Source of the DNA: Bacillota bacterium
GTDB taxonomy: Bacteria; Bacillota; Clostridia; Lachnospirales; Lachnospiraceae
Assembly (NCBI GenBank): GCA_023424235.1
Contig: JAFAEB010000167.1
Location: forward strand, 1-20,523
DNA length: 20,523 nucleotides
Direction: 5' to 3'
Positions 1 to 8,038 of this stretch are shown here, piece after piece. A model generated the notes under the pieces. It saw only the letters and a list, made by a program, of their open reading frames with translations, searched no databases and was not told the DNA's origin. The position numbers and the translations under genes were made by a program. Numbering within the stretch: position 1 is the first letter of the stretch; each line of letters begins with the position of its first letter.

Positions 1-906
1 GTATGGTTTGATGGGGCATGTGGAGAAGGTGAAAATGGAAAGAAACAAGTCTATGATTGGGAACGATATTATGAAATAATCAGAAAATTACAAGCAGATG
101 CTGTTATCTCAATCAGTGGGCCAGATGTAAGATGGTGCGGCAATGAAGCAGGGGATTGTAGAGAATCTGAATGGAGTGTTGTTAATGCTGCTCTTTTTAA
201 TCAAAAGAAAATTCAGGAATCTTCTCAGTCAGATGATAACACCATGTTTCGTGAAAAAAAGCTTAGTGAAATGGATCAGGATCTTGGTAGCAGAGAAGCT
301 CTTAAGGATGCCAAGGAATTTATATGGTATCCAGCAGAAGTCGATACTTCCATAAGACCAGGTTGGTTTTATCATGAATCAGAAGATAATAAAGTTAAGT
401 CCTTTCATGAGCTAAAAAGGATATATCTAAATGCAGTAGGTGGCAATTGTGTGTTATTACTAAATATACCACCACATAAGGATGGTTACATAACTGAATT
501 TGACCGAGTAAGGTTAAAAGAATTAGGTGATTTTATTAGGAGTAGCTTTAATGATAACATAGCTAAGGAAGCAACAGCTTATTTATATACTCAAAATAAT
601 AAAATTATGATATTACCTGATGATGTGGTAAGAAAAGAATTCTCAGATAAGGATATGCTTCATCTTATTTGGGAGGAAGAAATAGATATAAATTATATTA
701 TATTAAATGAGCATATTAAGAAGGGACAGCGAATTGAAAAATTCATGGTTTTAGGAAAGACGGGAGAAGAATGGGTAACGATATCTTCAGGAACTACCGT
801 AGGTTATAAAAAGATATGTGAAGTAGGTATGAAAACAAAAGAAATACAAATATGGTTTCAAGAATACAGAGCTAATATTTATTTGGAAGAAATAGAAGTT
901 TTCTAG
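1..906 (+). CDS. GH29 alpha-L-fucosidase, 3' part (5' end outside window)
   Basis: The frame is open from base 1 to the TAG at 904-906, giving 301 residues of a protein whose start lies upstream. Family GH29 enzymes release terminal L-fucose with retention. The fragment opens with VWFDGACGEG; in GH29 the Asp of this WFDG-type motif is normally the catalytic nucleophile. Further family-like stretches follow: GPDVRWCGNEAG, WYPAEVDTSIRPGWFYH (residues about 111-127, where the acid/base Glu of related enzymes is placed, not proven here) and NCVLLLNIPP, the usual end of the barrel. The last ~100 residues resemble a C-terminal beta-sandwich. An internal ATG at 244 is not the start, because the conserved barrel lies before it. 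GH38 begins 46 bp downstream on the same strand, so the two are probably co-transcribed. A signal peptide cannot be judged because the N-terminus is missing. Confidence 0.9.
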   Translation, partial: VWFDGACGEGENGKKQVYDWERYYEIIRKLQADAVISISGPDVRWCGNEAGDCRESEWSVVNAALFNQKKIQESSQSDDNTMFREKKLSEMDQDLGSREALKDAKEFIWYPAEVDTSIRPGWFYHESEDNKVKSFHELKRIYLNAVGGNCVLLLNIPPHKDGYITEFDRVRLKELGDFIRSSFNDNIAKEATAYLYTQNNKIMILPDDVVRKEFSDKDMLHLIWEEEIDINYIILNEHIKKGQRIEKFMVLGKTGEEWVTISSGTTVGYKKICEVGMKTKEIQIWFQEYRANIYLEEIEVF

Positions 907-952
907 ATTCCTTTGTATTATCTGATGTGATAAATATAAGGAGGGTACCTTT

Positions 953-3900
953 ATGAAGTACACAAAAGAACGAGGGTCAATAATAGCAGGACAATTAAAA
1001 CAATTGTCAACGGTTAAGTCTATTAATATTGATGAATGGAAGATGAAGGTTGGATGCTATCTTAATGTTGAAGAAGCAGAAAGAGCAGATGAACCATTTA
1101 CTAATTTCTATTCTCAGGCAATGAGATGGTATGGACCAGATAAACATTATTGGTTTCGTACAAATATTAAGGTTCCTGAAGAATTTGATAAAAAACCGGT
1201 ATGGTTGCATATAAGAACTCAATTAGAACATTGGGATGATAGCAGAAATCCTCAATTTTTAGTATTTGTAAATGGTGAAGTTGTTCAAGGTCTAGATATA
1301 AACCATAGAGAAATATTATTATCAGAATGTGCAAATAAAGGTGATGAATATCAGATTGATTTGCAATCCTACACTGGTACGATGCACAATGAGTTCAGAT
1401 TATTAGGAAATTTAGAAGTAATTGATAAAGAGATACAAGGATTATATTATGATATCCAAGTTCCTCTGTGGGGACTTAATCGTATGAAAGAAGATGATAA
1501 GATTCGTCTTGATATTGAAACGATTGTAAATGAAACGGTCAACCTTATTGATTTGCGTAAACCTTATAGTGAGGAATTTTATGAGTCTATTCATCAGGCA
1601 AGAGCCTTCATTAAAAAGGCATTATATGAAGATTTCGCAGGCTTCGATGAAGTAATTGCTACTTGCATTGGACATACTCATATAGACGTTGCTTGGCTTT
1701 GGACCGTAGAGCAAGTTCGCCAAAAATCTTGTAGAAGCTTTGCTACTGTACTTAAGCTAATGGAGGAATATCCAAATTATAAATTTATGTCGAGCCAACC
1801 TATACTTTATAACTTTGTAAAAGAGAGACATCCTAAAGTTTATGAGAAGATAAAAGAGCGTATTAAAGAAGGTCGCTGGGAAGCTGAAGGCGGTATGTGG
1901 GTTGAAGCAGACTGTAACTTAACCTCAGGTGAATCTCTAGTACGTCAATTTATTTTTGGAAAACGATTCTTTAGGGAAGAATTTGGAGTTGATAACCGTA
2001 TTTTATGGCTACCTGATGTTTTTGGTTATAGTGCAGCATTACCTCAGATTATGAAAAAAAGCGGTATTGACTACTTTATGACTACAAAACTTGCATGGAA
2101 TCAATTTAATAAAATACCATATGACACCTTTAATTGGGAAGGATTAGATGGAAGTAAGGTATTTACGCATCTTATCACTACTCTTGGGGTTGGCCAACAG
2201 ATTTCTAATTTCTTTACTACATATAATGGTATGTTACATCCAGACTCTATTATGGGTGGATGGGAACGTTATCAAAATAAAGATATCAATAATGATATTT
2301 TAGTTTCTTATGGCTATGGTGATGGAGGCGGTGGTCCAACAAGACTTATGCTTGAAACATCAGTGCGTATGGAAAAAGGAATAAAAGGAATTCCAAAAGT
2401 ACGACAAGAATTTTCACGTACTTACTTTGAAGAGTTAGAAAGTAAAGTAAAAGATAAGAAACGTCTACCAAAATGGGTAGGTGAATTATACTTTGAGTAT
2501 CATAGAGGTACCTTATCTTCTATGGGAAGAAATAAACGTTCCAACCGTAAAAGTGAATATCGTATGATGGAACTTGAATTATTATCTGTATTAGCAAGCA
2601 AAAAGGGTATGGAATATCCGGTAGAAGACCTTAAACTTCAATGGGAATTAATTCTTAGAAACCAGTTCCACGATATTCTTCCTGGCACCTCCATTAAAGA
2701 GGTATATGATGTAACAAAGCTAGAGTACGAAGAAATTGATAAAAAATCACAGAAGCTATTAGATGAGAGACTAGATGTAATTATTGGCTCTGGTGAGGGT
2801 ATTAGCGTATTTAATACCTTAGGCTACAATCGATCTGATATAGTAGAACTAGGTGATTTAGATGTTTCTGTACTTACAGATGGAAGTAATCGATATCCAG
2901 TTCAAAAAACCAGCGAAGGCAGTATTACTTATATTCATAGTATACCATCAAAAGGCTATCTAACCCTATTAGCAGCGGATGATATTAGTGATAAAGCTAA
3001 TAAGGAAGCAAAAACCTTTTTATTTGATAAGTATAATTTAGAAACACCATACTATAAGATTAAGTTAGATGAGTTTGGTCAATTTACTTCAATTTATGAC
3101 AAAGAGTTTGAACGAGAAGTGTTGCAAGCTAATAAAGCTGGTAATGAATTAAGAGTTTATGAAGATAAACCGATGAACTATAGCAACTGGGATGTTGATA
3201 TTTATTATGAAGAAAAGTCATGGTCGGTAAATGATGTGACTAGAATGGAATTTATAGATGATGGTGACCTACGTCTTACATTACTCATTGAACGTAAGTT
3301 TTTTGATACAATAATTAAGCAAAAGATCTACTTCTATAAAGATAGTAGAAGAATTGACTTTAATACTTATGTGGATTGGACCTTGTCTGAACACCTTCTT
3401 AAAGTACATTTTCCTGTTGATGTTCATACCGATGAAGCAACCTTTGACATTCAATTTGGTAATCTTAAGAGAAAAATCCATCAAAATACCAGCTGGGATG
3501 TAGCAAGATTTGAAGCTTGTGGTCATAAATGGGTGGATTTATCAGAAGGTGCTTATGGTGTAAGTGTTCTTAATGATTGTAAGTATGGACACTCAATAAA
3601 AGAGAGAAATATTGGTCTTACCCTTATTAAGTCTGGTACAGAGCCAAATCCTACAACGGATCAAGAAGAACATTTCTTTACCTATTCCCTTTATCCACAT
3701 GGCGGTACTTGGATGGAATCCCAAACTGTTCAAGAAGCTTTTGGGCTTAATGTTCCAGTTAAGGTGGTTAAAGGTGGCAGTGAATTAGAGCGTTATTCCT
3801 ACAGTTCCGTAAATAAAGAGAATGTTATTCTTGAAACCATTAAACAAGCAGAAGATGGTAAAGGTATTATAGTACGTCTTTATGAAATACATAATAAGAG

Positions 3901-4060
3901 AACCGTGGCAAATGTTACACTTGATGGTGAAATAGAATCTGTTATTGAAACCAATTTATTAGAAGAGGCAATGGATACTAAGCTTTCTAAGTCAGAGCAT
4001 GGATTTACATTTACCATTAACCCTTATGAAATTAAAACCTATCGTGTAATTTTTAAATAA
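953..4060 (+). CDS. GH38 alpha-mannosidase
   Basis: A 1035-residue protein, the usual length for bacterial GH38 retaining alpha-mannosidases, which remove alpha-linked mannose using a bound zinc ion. An AAGGAGGG ribosome binding site lies 7 nt before the ATG. Residues 1-230 form the N-terminal accessory region. The catalytic domain starts at GHTHIDVAWLWT, with H243 and D245 as zinc ligands. WLPDVFGYS contains D355, which matches the nucleophile/zinc ligand, and RNQFHDILPGTS contains H573, the last expected zinc ligand. All four expected positions are therefore present. The rest is the central helical and large C-terminal beta-sandwich region. No signal peptide or membrane segment is visible, so it acts in the cytoplasm. 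It follows the GH29 gene by 46 bp, and a hairpin 75 bp after its stop probably ends the transcript. Linkage specificity (alpha-1,2, 1,3 or 1,6) cannot be read from the sequence. Confidence 0.95.
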   Translation: MKYTKERGSIIAGQLKQLSTVKSINIDEWKMKVGCYLNVEEAERADEPFTNFYSQAMRWYGPDKHYWFRTNIKVPEEFDKKPVWLHIRTQLEHWDDSRNPQFLVFVNGEVVQGLDINHREILLSECANKGDEYQIDLQSYTGTMHNEFRLLGNLEVIDKEIQGLYYDIQVPLWGLNRMKEDDKIRLDIETIVNETVNLIDLRKPYSEEFYESIHQARAFIKKALYEDFAGFDEVIATCIGHTHIDVAWLWTVEQVRQKSCRSFATVLKLMEEYPNYKFMSSQPILYNFVKERHPKVYEKIKERIKEGRWEAEGGMWVEADCNLTSGESLVRQFIFGKRFFREEFGVDNRILWLPDVFGYSAALPQIMKKSGIDYFMTTKLAWNQFNKIPYDTFNWEGLDGSKVFTHLITTLGVGQQISNFFTTYNGMLHPDSIMGGWERYQNKDINNDILVSYGYGDGGGGPTRLMLETSVRMEKGIKGIPKVRQEFSRTYFEELESKVKDKKRLPKWVGELYFEYHRGTLSSMGRNKRSNRKSEYRMMELELLSVLASKKGMEYPVEDLKLQWELILRNQFHDILPGTSIKEVYDVTKLEYEEIDKKSQKLLDERLDVIIGSGEGISVFNTLGYNRSDIVELGDLDVSVLTDGSNRYPVQKTSEGSITYIHSIPSKGYLTLLAADDISDKANKEAKTFLFDKYNLETPYYKIKLDEFGQFTSIYDKEFEREVLQANKAGNELRVYEDKPMNYSNWDVDIYYEEKSWSVNDVTRMEFIDDGDLRLTLLIERKFFDTIIKQKIYFYKDSRRIDFNTYVDWTLSEHLLKVHFPVDVHTDEATFDIQFGNLKRKIHQNTSWDVARFEACGHKWVDLSEGAYGVSVLNDCKYGHSIKERNIGLTLIKSGTEPNPTTDQEEHFFTYSLYPHGGTWMESQTVQEAFGLNVPVKVVKGGSELERYSYSSVNKENVILETIKQAEDGKGIIVRLYEIHNKRTVANVTLDGEIESVIETNLLEEAMDTKLSKSEHGFTFTINPYEIKTYRVIFK

Positions 4061-4134
4061 CATAAACCAGTCATGTAGTTATTTGTTGGATTCAGTATCT
4101 TACAAGATAATTTTAAGAATGGAGGGAGAGTAAT

Positions 4135-4180
4135 AGGCTGTTAGGAAATTCAAATAAGGAATTTTTTAGCAGCCTTTCTA
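4135..4180 (+). terminator. Rho-independent-type terminator after GH38
   Basis: An inverted repeat pairs 4135-4151 (starting AGGCTGTTAGGAAATTC) with 4159-4175 (ending TTTTTTAGCAGCCT). There is one mismatch and two G-U wobbles, and a short A-rich loop. The T-run is mostly inside the 3' arm, followed by TTCT, so termination strength is uncertain. Its position 75 bp downstream of the GH38 stop fits the end of the GH29-GH38 transcript. Confidence 0.6.
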
Positions 4181-4218
4181 TTATGAATAAAAGATATATT
4201 AAGAGCTTCTGCAACATC

Positions 4219-4365
4219 CTACATTGTTATTTTCTTCATAATCTTACCATTGTAAAATCCATCTTGGATTGTGCGGTTCTGGCATTCCTTTCTCTTAAGG
4301 AGCCTTGCTTCGCAAGCATTCGAGTTCCTATAAAGCACTATGAAACAGAAACAATTTGTGATACA
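4219..4365 (-). other. Possible dispersed-repeat or gene-tail remnant
   Basis: Read on the minus strand, 4365 to 4219 is open for 48 codons and ends in TAG. The translation includes YRNSNACEARLLKRKECQN and then RTIQDGFYNGKIMKKITM. There is no start codon near its beginning, and no ribosome binding site or promoter was seen. The frame contains a short hairpin-forming TGCTTCGCAAGCA. It reads like the 3' end of something larger, or a repeated intergenic element. I could not identify the family. It is probably not translated. Confidence 0.3.
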
Positions 4366-4480
4366 TTAATAATAGAGGATTTTCTTCATAATTAGAATCT
4401 GTATTCACCAAGACATACCTGCCAAGCCAAAGATATATGATATATGCTATTTAAAAGATGAAACATATGTTGGAGCAGAT

Positions 4481-4513
4481 AGTTAATTTATAAAGTTAAT
4501 TTATAAAGTTAAT
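4481..4513 (+). repeat. 13-bp tandem repeat, about 2.5 copies
   Basis: The unit agttaatttataa occurs at 4481-4493 and 4494-4506, followed by a partial agttaat at 4507-4513. The copies are exact. It is purely intergenic and a likely site of slippage length variation. No function is evident. Confidence 0.8.
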
Positions 4514-4581
4514 AGGAATATCAAATATATTAAAAAGTAGGTGAAAATCATTGGATTATCTTATGCTTAATAAATCGACGA

Positions 4582-4617
4582 AATACAATTTGTTGTATTA
4601 ATTTAAATTCGTATAAA
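4582..4617 (+). promoter_or_regulatory. Candidate GH125 promoter with overlapping dyad
   Basis: TTGTTG (4590-4595) and TATAAA (4612-4617) are 16 bp apart and would start transcription about 25 nt before the GH125 ATG. A perfect 7-bp inverted repeat AATACAA-TTTG-TTGTATT (4582-4599) overlaps the -35 element and could be a repressor site. This allows GH125 to be transcribed independently of GH38. Base composition is very AT-rich, so chance matches are possible. Confidence 0.4.
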
Positions 4618-4646
4618 TTGAATTATATTTTAAGAATGGAGTCATT

Positions 4647-5990
4647 ATGGAATTGATTAAGGATGAGGTTAGATTAGAAAGCTATAGGATGGCAGCAAAA
4701 GTTATTGCTAGAGATTTGTTAGAGAAAATTGAGGAAAGTCATAGAGAAAAAGGTAAGGATGCTTCTGAAGGTGATTTTTTGAAGTTAAAGAAGATGTTTT
4801 ATCAATGTTTCATAAATACAATAGATACAACGGTAAAATGTATTAATGAGGATGAGGTTTTTGTTATAACTGGTGATATAGAAGCAATGTGGCTTCGAGA
4901 CAGTAGTGCCCAGGTTGTTCATTATTTACCTTTTATAAAAGACAATGAAAGTTTAAAAGACTTAGTGAGAGGATTAATCAAAAAGCAGTTTCAATATATC
5001 TTACTTGATCCATATGCCAATGCTTTTAATATTGAGCCTAATGGCCGTTGCTGGGATCATGACATTACTGAATCAAGTCCTTGGAATTGGGAAAGAAAAT
5101 TTGAGATTGATTCATTGTGCTATCCTGTGTGGTTACTTCATGAATATTATCGAATTACGAAAGACAGAAGCATATTTACAGATACGATACATAAAGGACT
5201 TCATTTGATACTTGAGGTATTTCATAAGGAACAAGGTCATGAGGAAGAATCAAGTTATTCTTTTATAAGATTAAATTGTCCACCTACAGATACGTTATCC
5301 AATGATGGAAAGGGAAGTAAGGTGGCATATACAGGTATGATCTGGTCAGGATTTCGTCCTAGTGATGACGCATGCCAATATGGCTATCTCATTCCTTCTA
5401 ATATGTTTGCAGCAGTTGTGTTAACCTTTATTACCTTCTTTGGAACTACATTCTATCAGGACAAGGATTTAGCTGATAAGGCTCAAACTTTACAGAGTGA
5501 AATTGAAGAGGGTATTAGAAGCTATGGAATCTATAACCATAAAACTTATGGATATATCTATGCATATGAAACAGATGGTCTTGGTAATTATAATCTTATG
5601 GATGATGCAAATGTTCCAAGTTTATTATCTATACCATGGCTAAAATACTGTAATGGAAATAATTCTATTTATAAAAATACTAGAAGATTTATCTTAAGTA
5701 AAGATAACCCATATTACTATGAAGGGCTAGCAGCAAAAGGAATTGGAAGTTTGCATACCCCAAAGGAATATATTTGGCATATTGGATTAGTTATGAGGGG
5801 ACTTACTTCCTTGGAGGAGAGCGAAAAAGAGGAAGTTTTATTAACTCTTATACATAGCGATGGAGATACCGGATATATGCATGAGGGTTTTCACTGTGAT
5901 GATCCTAAGATTTATACAAGGGATTGGTTTGCTTGGGCAAACTCTTTATTTGCTTTATATATATTAAAGTACTATGAGATAATCGATTAA
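4647..5990 (+). CDS. GH125 exo-alpha-1,6-mannosidase
   Basis: A 447-residue protein of the GH125 (formerly DUF1237) family, inverting exo-alpha-1,6-mannosidases. Motifs typical of the family are WLRDSSAQV (from W82), IWSGFRPSDDACQYGYLIPS (about 232-251) and GFHCDDPKIYTRDWFAWANS near the C-terminus. The characterised Clostridium perfringens enzyme uses D220 as acid and E393 as base; here D240 (in FRPSDD) and E413 (in MHEGFH) have the same 173-residue spacing, so both catalytic residues appear intact. GGAG lies 5 nt before the ATG. There is no signal peptide, so a cytoplasmic role is likely. It complements GH38: one enzyme for alpha-1,6 branches, the other for further alpha-mannose linkages, in breakdown of N-glycan or yeast-mannan oligosaccharides. 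Confidence 0.94.
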   Translation: MELIKDEVRLESYRMAAKVIARDLLEKIEESHREKGKDASEGDFLKLKKMFYQCFINTIDTTVKCINEDEVFVITGDIEAMWLRDSSAQVVHYLPFIKDNESLKDLVRGLIKKQFQYILLDPYANAFNIEPNGRCWDHDITESSPWNWERKFEIDSLCYPVWLLHEYYRITKDRSIFTDTIHKGLHLILEVFHKEQGHEEESSYSFIRLNCPPTDTLSNDGKGSKVAYTGMIWSGFRPSDDACQYGYLIPSNMFAAVVLTFITFFGTTFYQDKDLADKAQTLQSEIEEGIRSYGIYNHKTYGYIYAYETDGLGNYNLMDDANVPSLLSIPWLKYCNGNNSIYKNTRRFILSKDNPYYYEGLAAKGIGSLHTPKEYIWHIGLVMRGLTSLEESEKEEVLLTLIHSDGDTGYMHEGFHCDDPKIYTRDWFAWANSLFALYILKYYEIID

Positions 5991-6113
5991 TTAATACTAT
6001 TAGCAGTTATTTACGAAGTCTTCTTATATGCGTATATAGAATTTAAAAGTGAAATCTTACCATGTAATAGGTATGTTTTAGTTACTGTATACTATGACCA
6101 TTATTTTAATTTT

Positions 6114-6167
6114 TTGACATTGACATTTCATATTGTGCGTGATAAAGTTAGTAAGCTTATACTAACT
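6114..6167 (+). promoter_or_regulatory. Promoter and dyad upstream of the deoxynucleoside kinase
   Basis: Two TTGACA hexamers occur back to back (6114-6119 and 6120-6125). The second is 17 bp from TAAAGT (6143-6148), which carries an extended -10 TG. A perfect inverted repeat AGTTAGTA-AGCTTA-TACTAACT (6146-6167) overlaps the -10/+1 zone and looks like a repressor-binding site or a leader hairpin. About 87 bp separate it from the kinase start. The rest of the 5991-6254 spacer shows no clear terminator for GH125. Confidence 0.5.
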
Positions 6168-6254
6168 AGGTAGTACGATTGTAAAATATCACAAGTAAAA
6201 CTTAATATAAATTAGTATATATGAGATTCAATACATATGAACGGAGGATAAACG

Positions 6255-6914
6255 TTGGTGATAGTAGTAGGTGGAATGATTGGGCTAGGTAAAACTAGCG
6301 TAGCAACAATGATAGGTGAACATTATAATACATCCGTATTTTATGAAAGTGTAGAAGATAATAAGATTTTACCACTTTTTTATACCGCAAGTGATGAGGA
6401 GATTAATGCAAAGCGCTATCCTTTCCTTTTACAATTGTGGTTTTTAGATTCTAGATTTCGTGCAATAAAAGCAGCTTTAGTGCATGAAAATAATGTTTTA
6501 GATCGTAGTATTTATGAAGATTGGTACTTTACAAAGAAAAATCTAGAACTTGGCAGAATCTCAGAACTTGAGATGGAGATTTATACGAAACTTCTAAATA
6601 ATATGTTAGAAGAATTAACGGAACTTCCTAAGAAATCCCCTGATTTAATGGTGTATTTAAAAGGTAGTTTTGACACTGTATTATCTAGAATTAAAATGCG
6701 TGGTAGAAGTTATGAATTAGATGCAAGCCTTGAAGCCTATTATCGTTTCCTTTGGGAAGGTTATGATGATTGGGTATTTAATCAATATAATGCCAGTGAG
6801 ATCATTGTAATTGATGCCGATACAACGGATATTGTTAATAATAGTGAGGATCGTGTTCGTGTATTAAAAGCCATTGATGAAAAATTAGCAGAAATTCGTA
6901 ATAAGAAGTTATAA
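6255..6914 (+). CDS. Deoxynucleoside kinase (dNK family)
   Basis: A 219-residue protein of the deoxynucleoside kinase family (dGK/dAK/dCK-like), which phosphorylates deoxynucleosides for dNTP salvage. Visible features are the P-loop GGMIGLGKT (7-14, K13), YESVEDNKILPLFY (30-43, substrate-site Glu), FLLQLWFLDSRF (57-68), the DRS motif in DRSIYEDWYF (83-92) and the LID arginines in RIKMRGRSYE (145-154). The start is not ATG: TTG at 6255 lies 7 nt after GGAGG (6243-6247) and GTG at 6258 lies 10 nt after it; either gives a complete N-terminal beta strand before the P-loop. The substrate base cannot be assigned; deoxyadenosine or deoxyguanosine is typical of Firmicute relatives. It converges with the exonuclease gene, sharing a terminator. 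Confidence 0.9.
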   Translation: MVIVVGGMIGLGKTSVATMIGEHYNTSVFYESVEDNKILPLFYTASDEEINAKRYPFLLQLWFLDSRFRAIKAALVHENNVLDRSIYEDWYFTKKNLELGRISELEMEIYTKLLNNMLEELTELPKKSPDLMVYLKGSFDTVLSRIKMRGRSYELDASLEAYYRFLWEGYDDWVFNQYNASEIIVIDADTTDIVNNSEDRVRVLKAIDEKLAEIRNKKL

Positions 6915-6940
6915 TAAATAAATTATATATACATGATAAT

Positions 6941-6983
6941 GGAGATGTTGCATTCAGTATGGTTACTGTAAGACAACATCTCC
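6941..6983. terminator. Bidirectional terminator between convergent genes
   Basis: A perfect 10-bp stem GGAGATGTTG (6941-6950) / CAACATCTCC (6974-6983) encloses a smaller inner hairpin CAGTA-TGGT-TACTG. It fills the 70-bp gap between the convergent kinase and exonuclease genes and ends 1 bp before the exonuclease stop. T-runs on either side are weak, so it may act as an mRNA 3'-end stabiliser as much as a terminator. Confidence 0.7.
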
Positions 6984-6984
6984 G

Positions 6985-7830
6985 TTACTTTAGAAACTGT
7001 TTTGTTTTTCCCATTTTATAAGCTAGTACTACAATTTCCTCTTCTTCTTTTGTTAATTTTCTTTGATACATCTTTTCAAATTGACCAAGAAGGGAAGGAA
7101 TATCAATAACTTGCTTTGGTGGATTTTGTTTTGTCTTAACAAAATCAGGGTCGTAGTCTTCTATTTTCATTGTTTTATTATATATTTTTTTCATAATTTC
7201 AGATGTGTAGTAGGCATCGTGTAAGGCATTATGAAACTCATATGTGATAGGGATATTTAGTCCTTCTATGGTATGTTTTAATTGTAATAACTTATTCTTA
7301 GGAAGTCCAAAATATTGGGAAGCATAGGGTTGTAGGTTAATATAGTGATTTGGTAATTTACTAGTGTCTAAGCTATAGTATCTAGCACTACGATAAAGCT
7401 CTTTTACATCAGCCATTCCCCATACACAAAATACAGAATTCTTATCTTCTATAAAATCCAAAAAATCATTATAAACCTTTGGAAAAGGTTCTTTCTCTAA
7501 GACTTCTTTTGTAGTTATACCTGTGAGTTCAGTAATGTAGGAATTTACCTTTGTATAGATAGAGGGTTTAACAAGCTGATTAAATGTATTAAGAGTTATT
7601 AGCGCAGAATCCATTTTAATCGCACCGATTTGTAAGATTTCAAATGGTAAATATCTTCCATTACTTGAGTCTTTCGTATTCTTGTCTTCACTTATTATAG
7701 TCTCATTTTTTGCTACTTCACTTATCCTAATTTCAATCTTCGTATCATCTTTCTTCGTATCTTCATTTTGCTTAATATCATTATTAGGTATATCTTGATT
7801 AAATTCTAAATCAAATACAATATAATTCAT
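6985..7830 (-). CDS. DEDDh-family 3'-5' exonuclease
   Basis: A 281-residue protein with the three exonuclease motifs of the DnaQ/ERI-1/KapD superfamily: Exo I in YIVFDLEFNQ (D7, E9), Exo II in CVWGMADVKEL (D141) and Exo III in FHNALHDAYY (H200, D205). The full DEDDh set is present, so it should degrade DNA or RNA from the 3' end. Between Exo I and the next strand (EILQIGAIKMD) there is an unusual insert of about 50 charged, low-complexity residues (11-60). I chose the ATG at 7830 because the fold begins there; its AAGGAGG is 12 nt upstream, slightly far. The frame stays open upstream to a TTG at 7893 with its own AAGGAG, which would add 21 residues. Substrate and role are unknown; KapD-like proteins are the nearest family I recognise. 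Confidence 0.85.
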   Translation of the reverse strand: MNYIVFDLEFNQDIPNNDIKQNEDTKKDDTKIEIRISEVAKNETIISEDKNTKDSSNGRYLPFEILQIGAIKMDSALITLNTFNQLVKPSIYTKVNSYITELTGITTKEVLEKEPFPKVYNDFLDFIEDKNSVFCVWGMADVKELYRSARYYSLDTSKLPNHYINLQPYASQYFGLPKNKLLQLKHTIEGLNIPITYEFHNALHDAYYTSEIMKKIYNKTMKIEDYDPDFVKTKQNPPKQVIDIPSLLGQFEKMYQRKLTKEEEEIVVLAYKMGKTKQFLK

Positions 7831-8038
7831 TAATTCATGAATCCTCCTTATAATGTAAATAAATCGCTCTTCTAATAAGTATAACATATCCAAATATATT
7901 TATTCTCCTTGATTTTTTATCTTTAAAAAGATACAATCTTATAAGAAAAGAATAAAATTAGAAAAAGAAAAAGTTGTAAAAAGATAAAACATTTATTCAA
8001 ATAAATAAAACTATATTACATTAGGAGATTAATTAGGT
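7831..8038. other. Divergent intergenic region with a possible leader frame
   Basis: On the minus strand AAGGAG (7905-7910) precedes TTG 7893, and AAGGAGG (7843-7849) precedes both an out-of-frame ATG codon-pair (ATG AAT TAA) and the ATG at 7830. The stretch could be an N-terminal extension of the exonuclease or a translated leader. A perfect 7+7 inverted repeat TATCTTT-AA-AAAGATA lies at 7918-7933. The phosphodiesterase ribosome binding site AGGAGA is at 8023-8028. No strong sigma-A promoter stands out in the A-rich middle part. Confidence 0.4.

Larger units (their letters stand above)
4110..4641 (+). repeat. 15-bp direct repeat pair bounding the GH38-GH125 spacer
   Basis: The sequence attttaagaatggag occurs exactly at 4110-4124 and again at 4627-4641, a period of 517 bp. 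The second copy contains the GGAG ribosome binding site of the GH125 gene; the first lies 50 bp after the GH38 stop with no gene behind it. Ribosome-binding-site-like sequence recurs easily, but exact identity over 15 bases with the upstream AT part included is more than the Shine-Dalgarno core explains. Removing one copy and the DNA between would place the GH125 start about 55 bp after GH38, a normal operon spacing. An insertion or tandem duplication is inferred. Confidence 0.5.
4061..4646. other. 586-bp intergenic region between GH38 and GH125
   Basis: No convincing gene is present. It contains, in order, a 15-bp direct repeat copy (4110-4124), a terminator hairpin (4135-4175), a stretch that reads as a gene-tail remnant on the minus strand (4219-4365), a 13-bp repeat ttttcttcataat (4230-4242 and 4380-4392), a 13-bp tandem repeat (4481-4513), a promoter-like region with a dyad (4582-4617) and the second 15-bp direct repeat copy overlapping the GH125 ribosome binding site (4627-4641). 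A 70-codon plus-strand ORF (4183-4395) has no ribosome binding site, is Cys/aromatic-rich without a recognisable fold and overlaps the minus-strand remnant, so it is not called as a gene. Confidence 0.7.

Noticed and set aside
244..906. Start of the fucosidase gene at the internal ATG 244
   Set aside because: The same frame is open to base 1 and contains conserved GH29 sequence, including the probable nucleophile motif, before this ATG.
4183..4395. 70-codon plus-strand ORF in the GH38-GH125 spacer
   Set aside because: It has no ribosome binding site or promoter and no recognisable protein character. It overlaps a terminator region and a minus-strand remnant, and such ORFs are expected by chance.
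4481..4513. Possible CRISPR or iteron array from the 13-bp tandem repeat
   Set aside because: Only 2.5 contiguous copies, no spacers, and no replication or Cas genes nearby; simple tandem slippage explains it.
5977..5992. AATCGATT at the end of the GH125 gene as another operator
   Set aside because: Only the central 8 bases match; the flanks do not resemble the operator and the site is at a stop codon with no nearby promoter.
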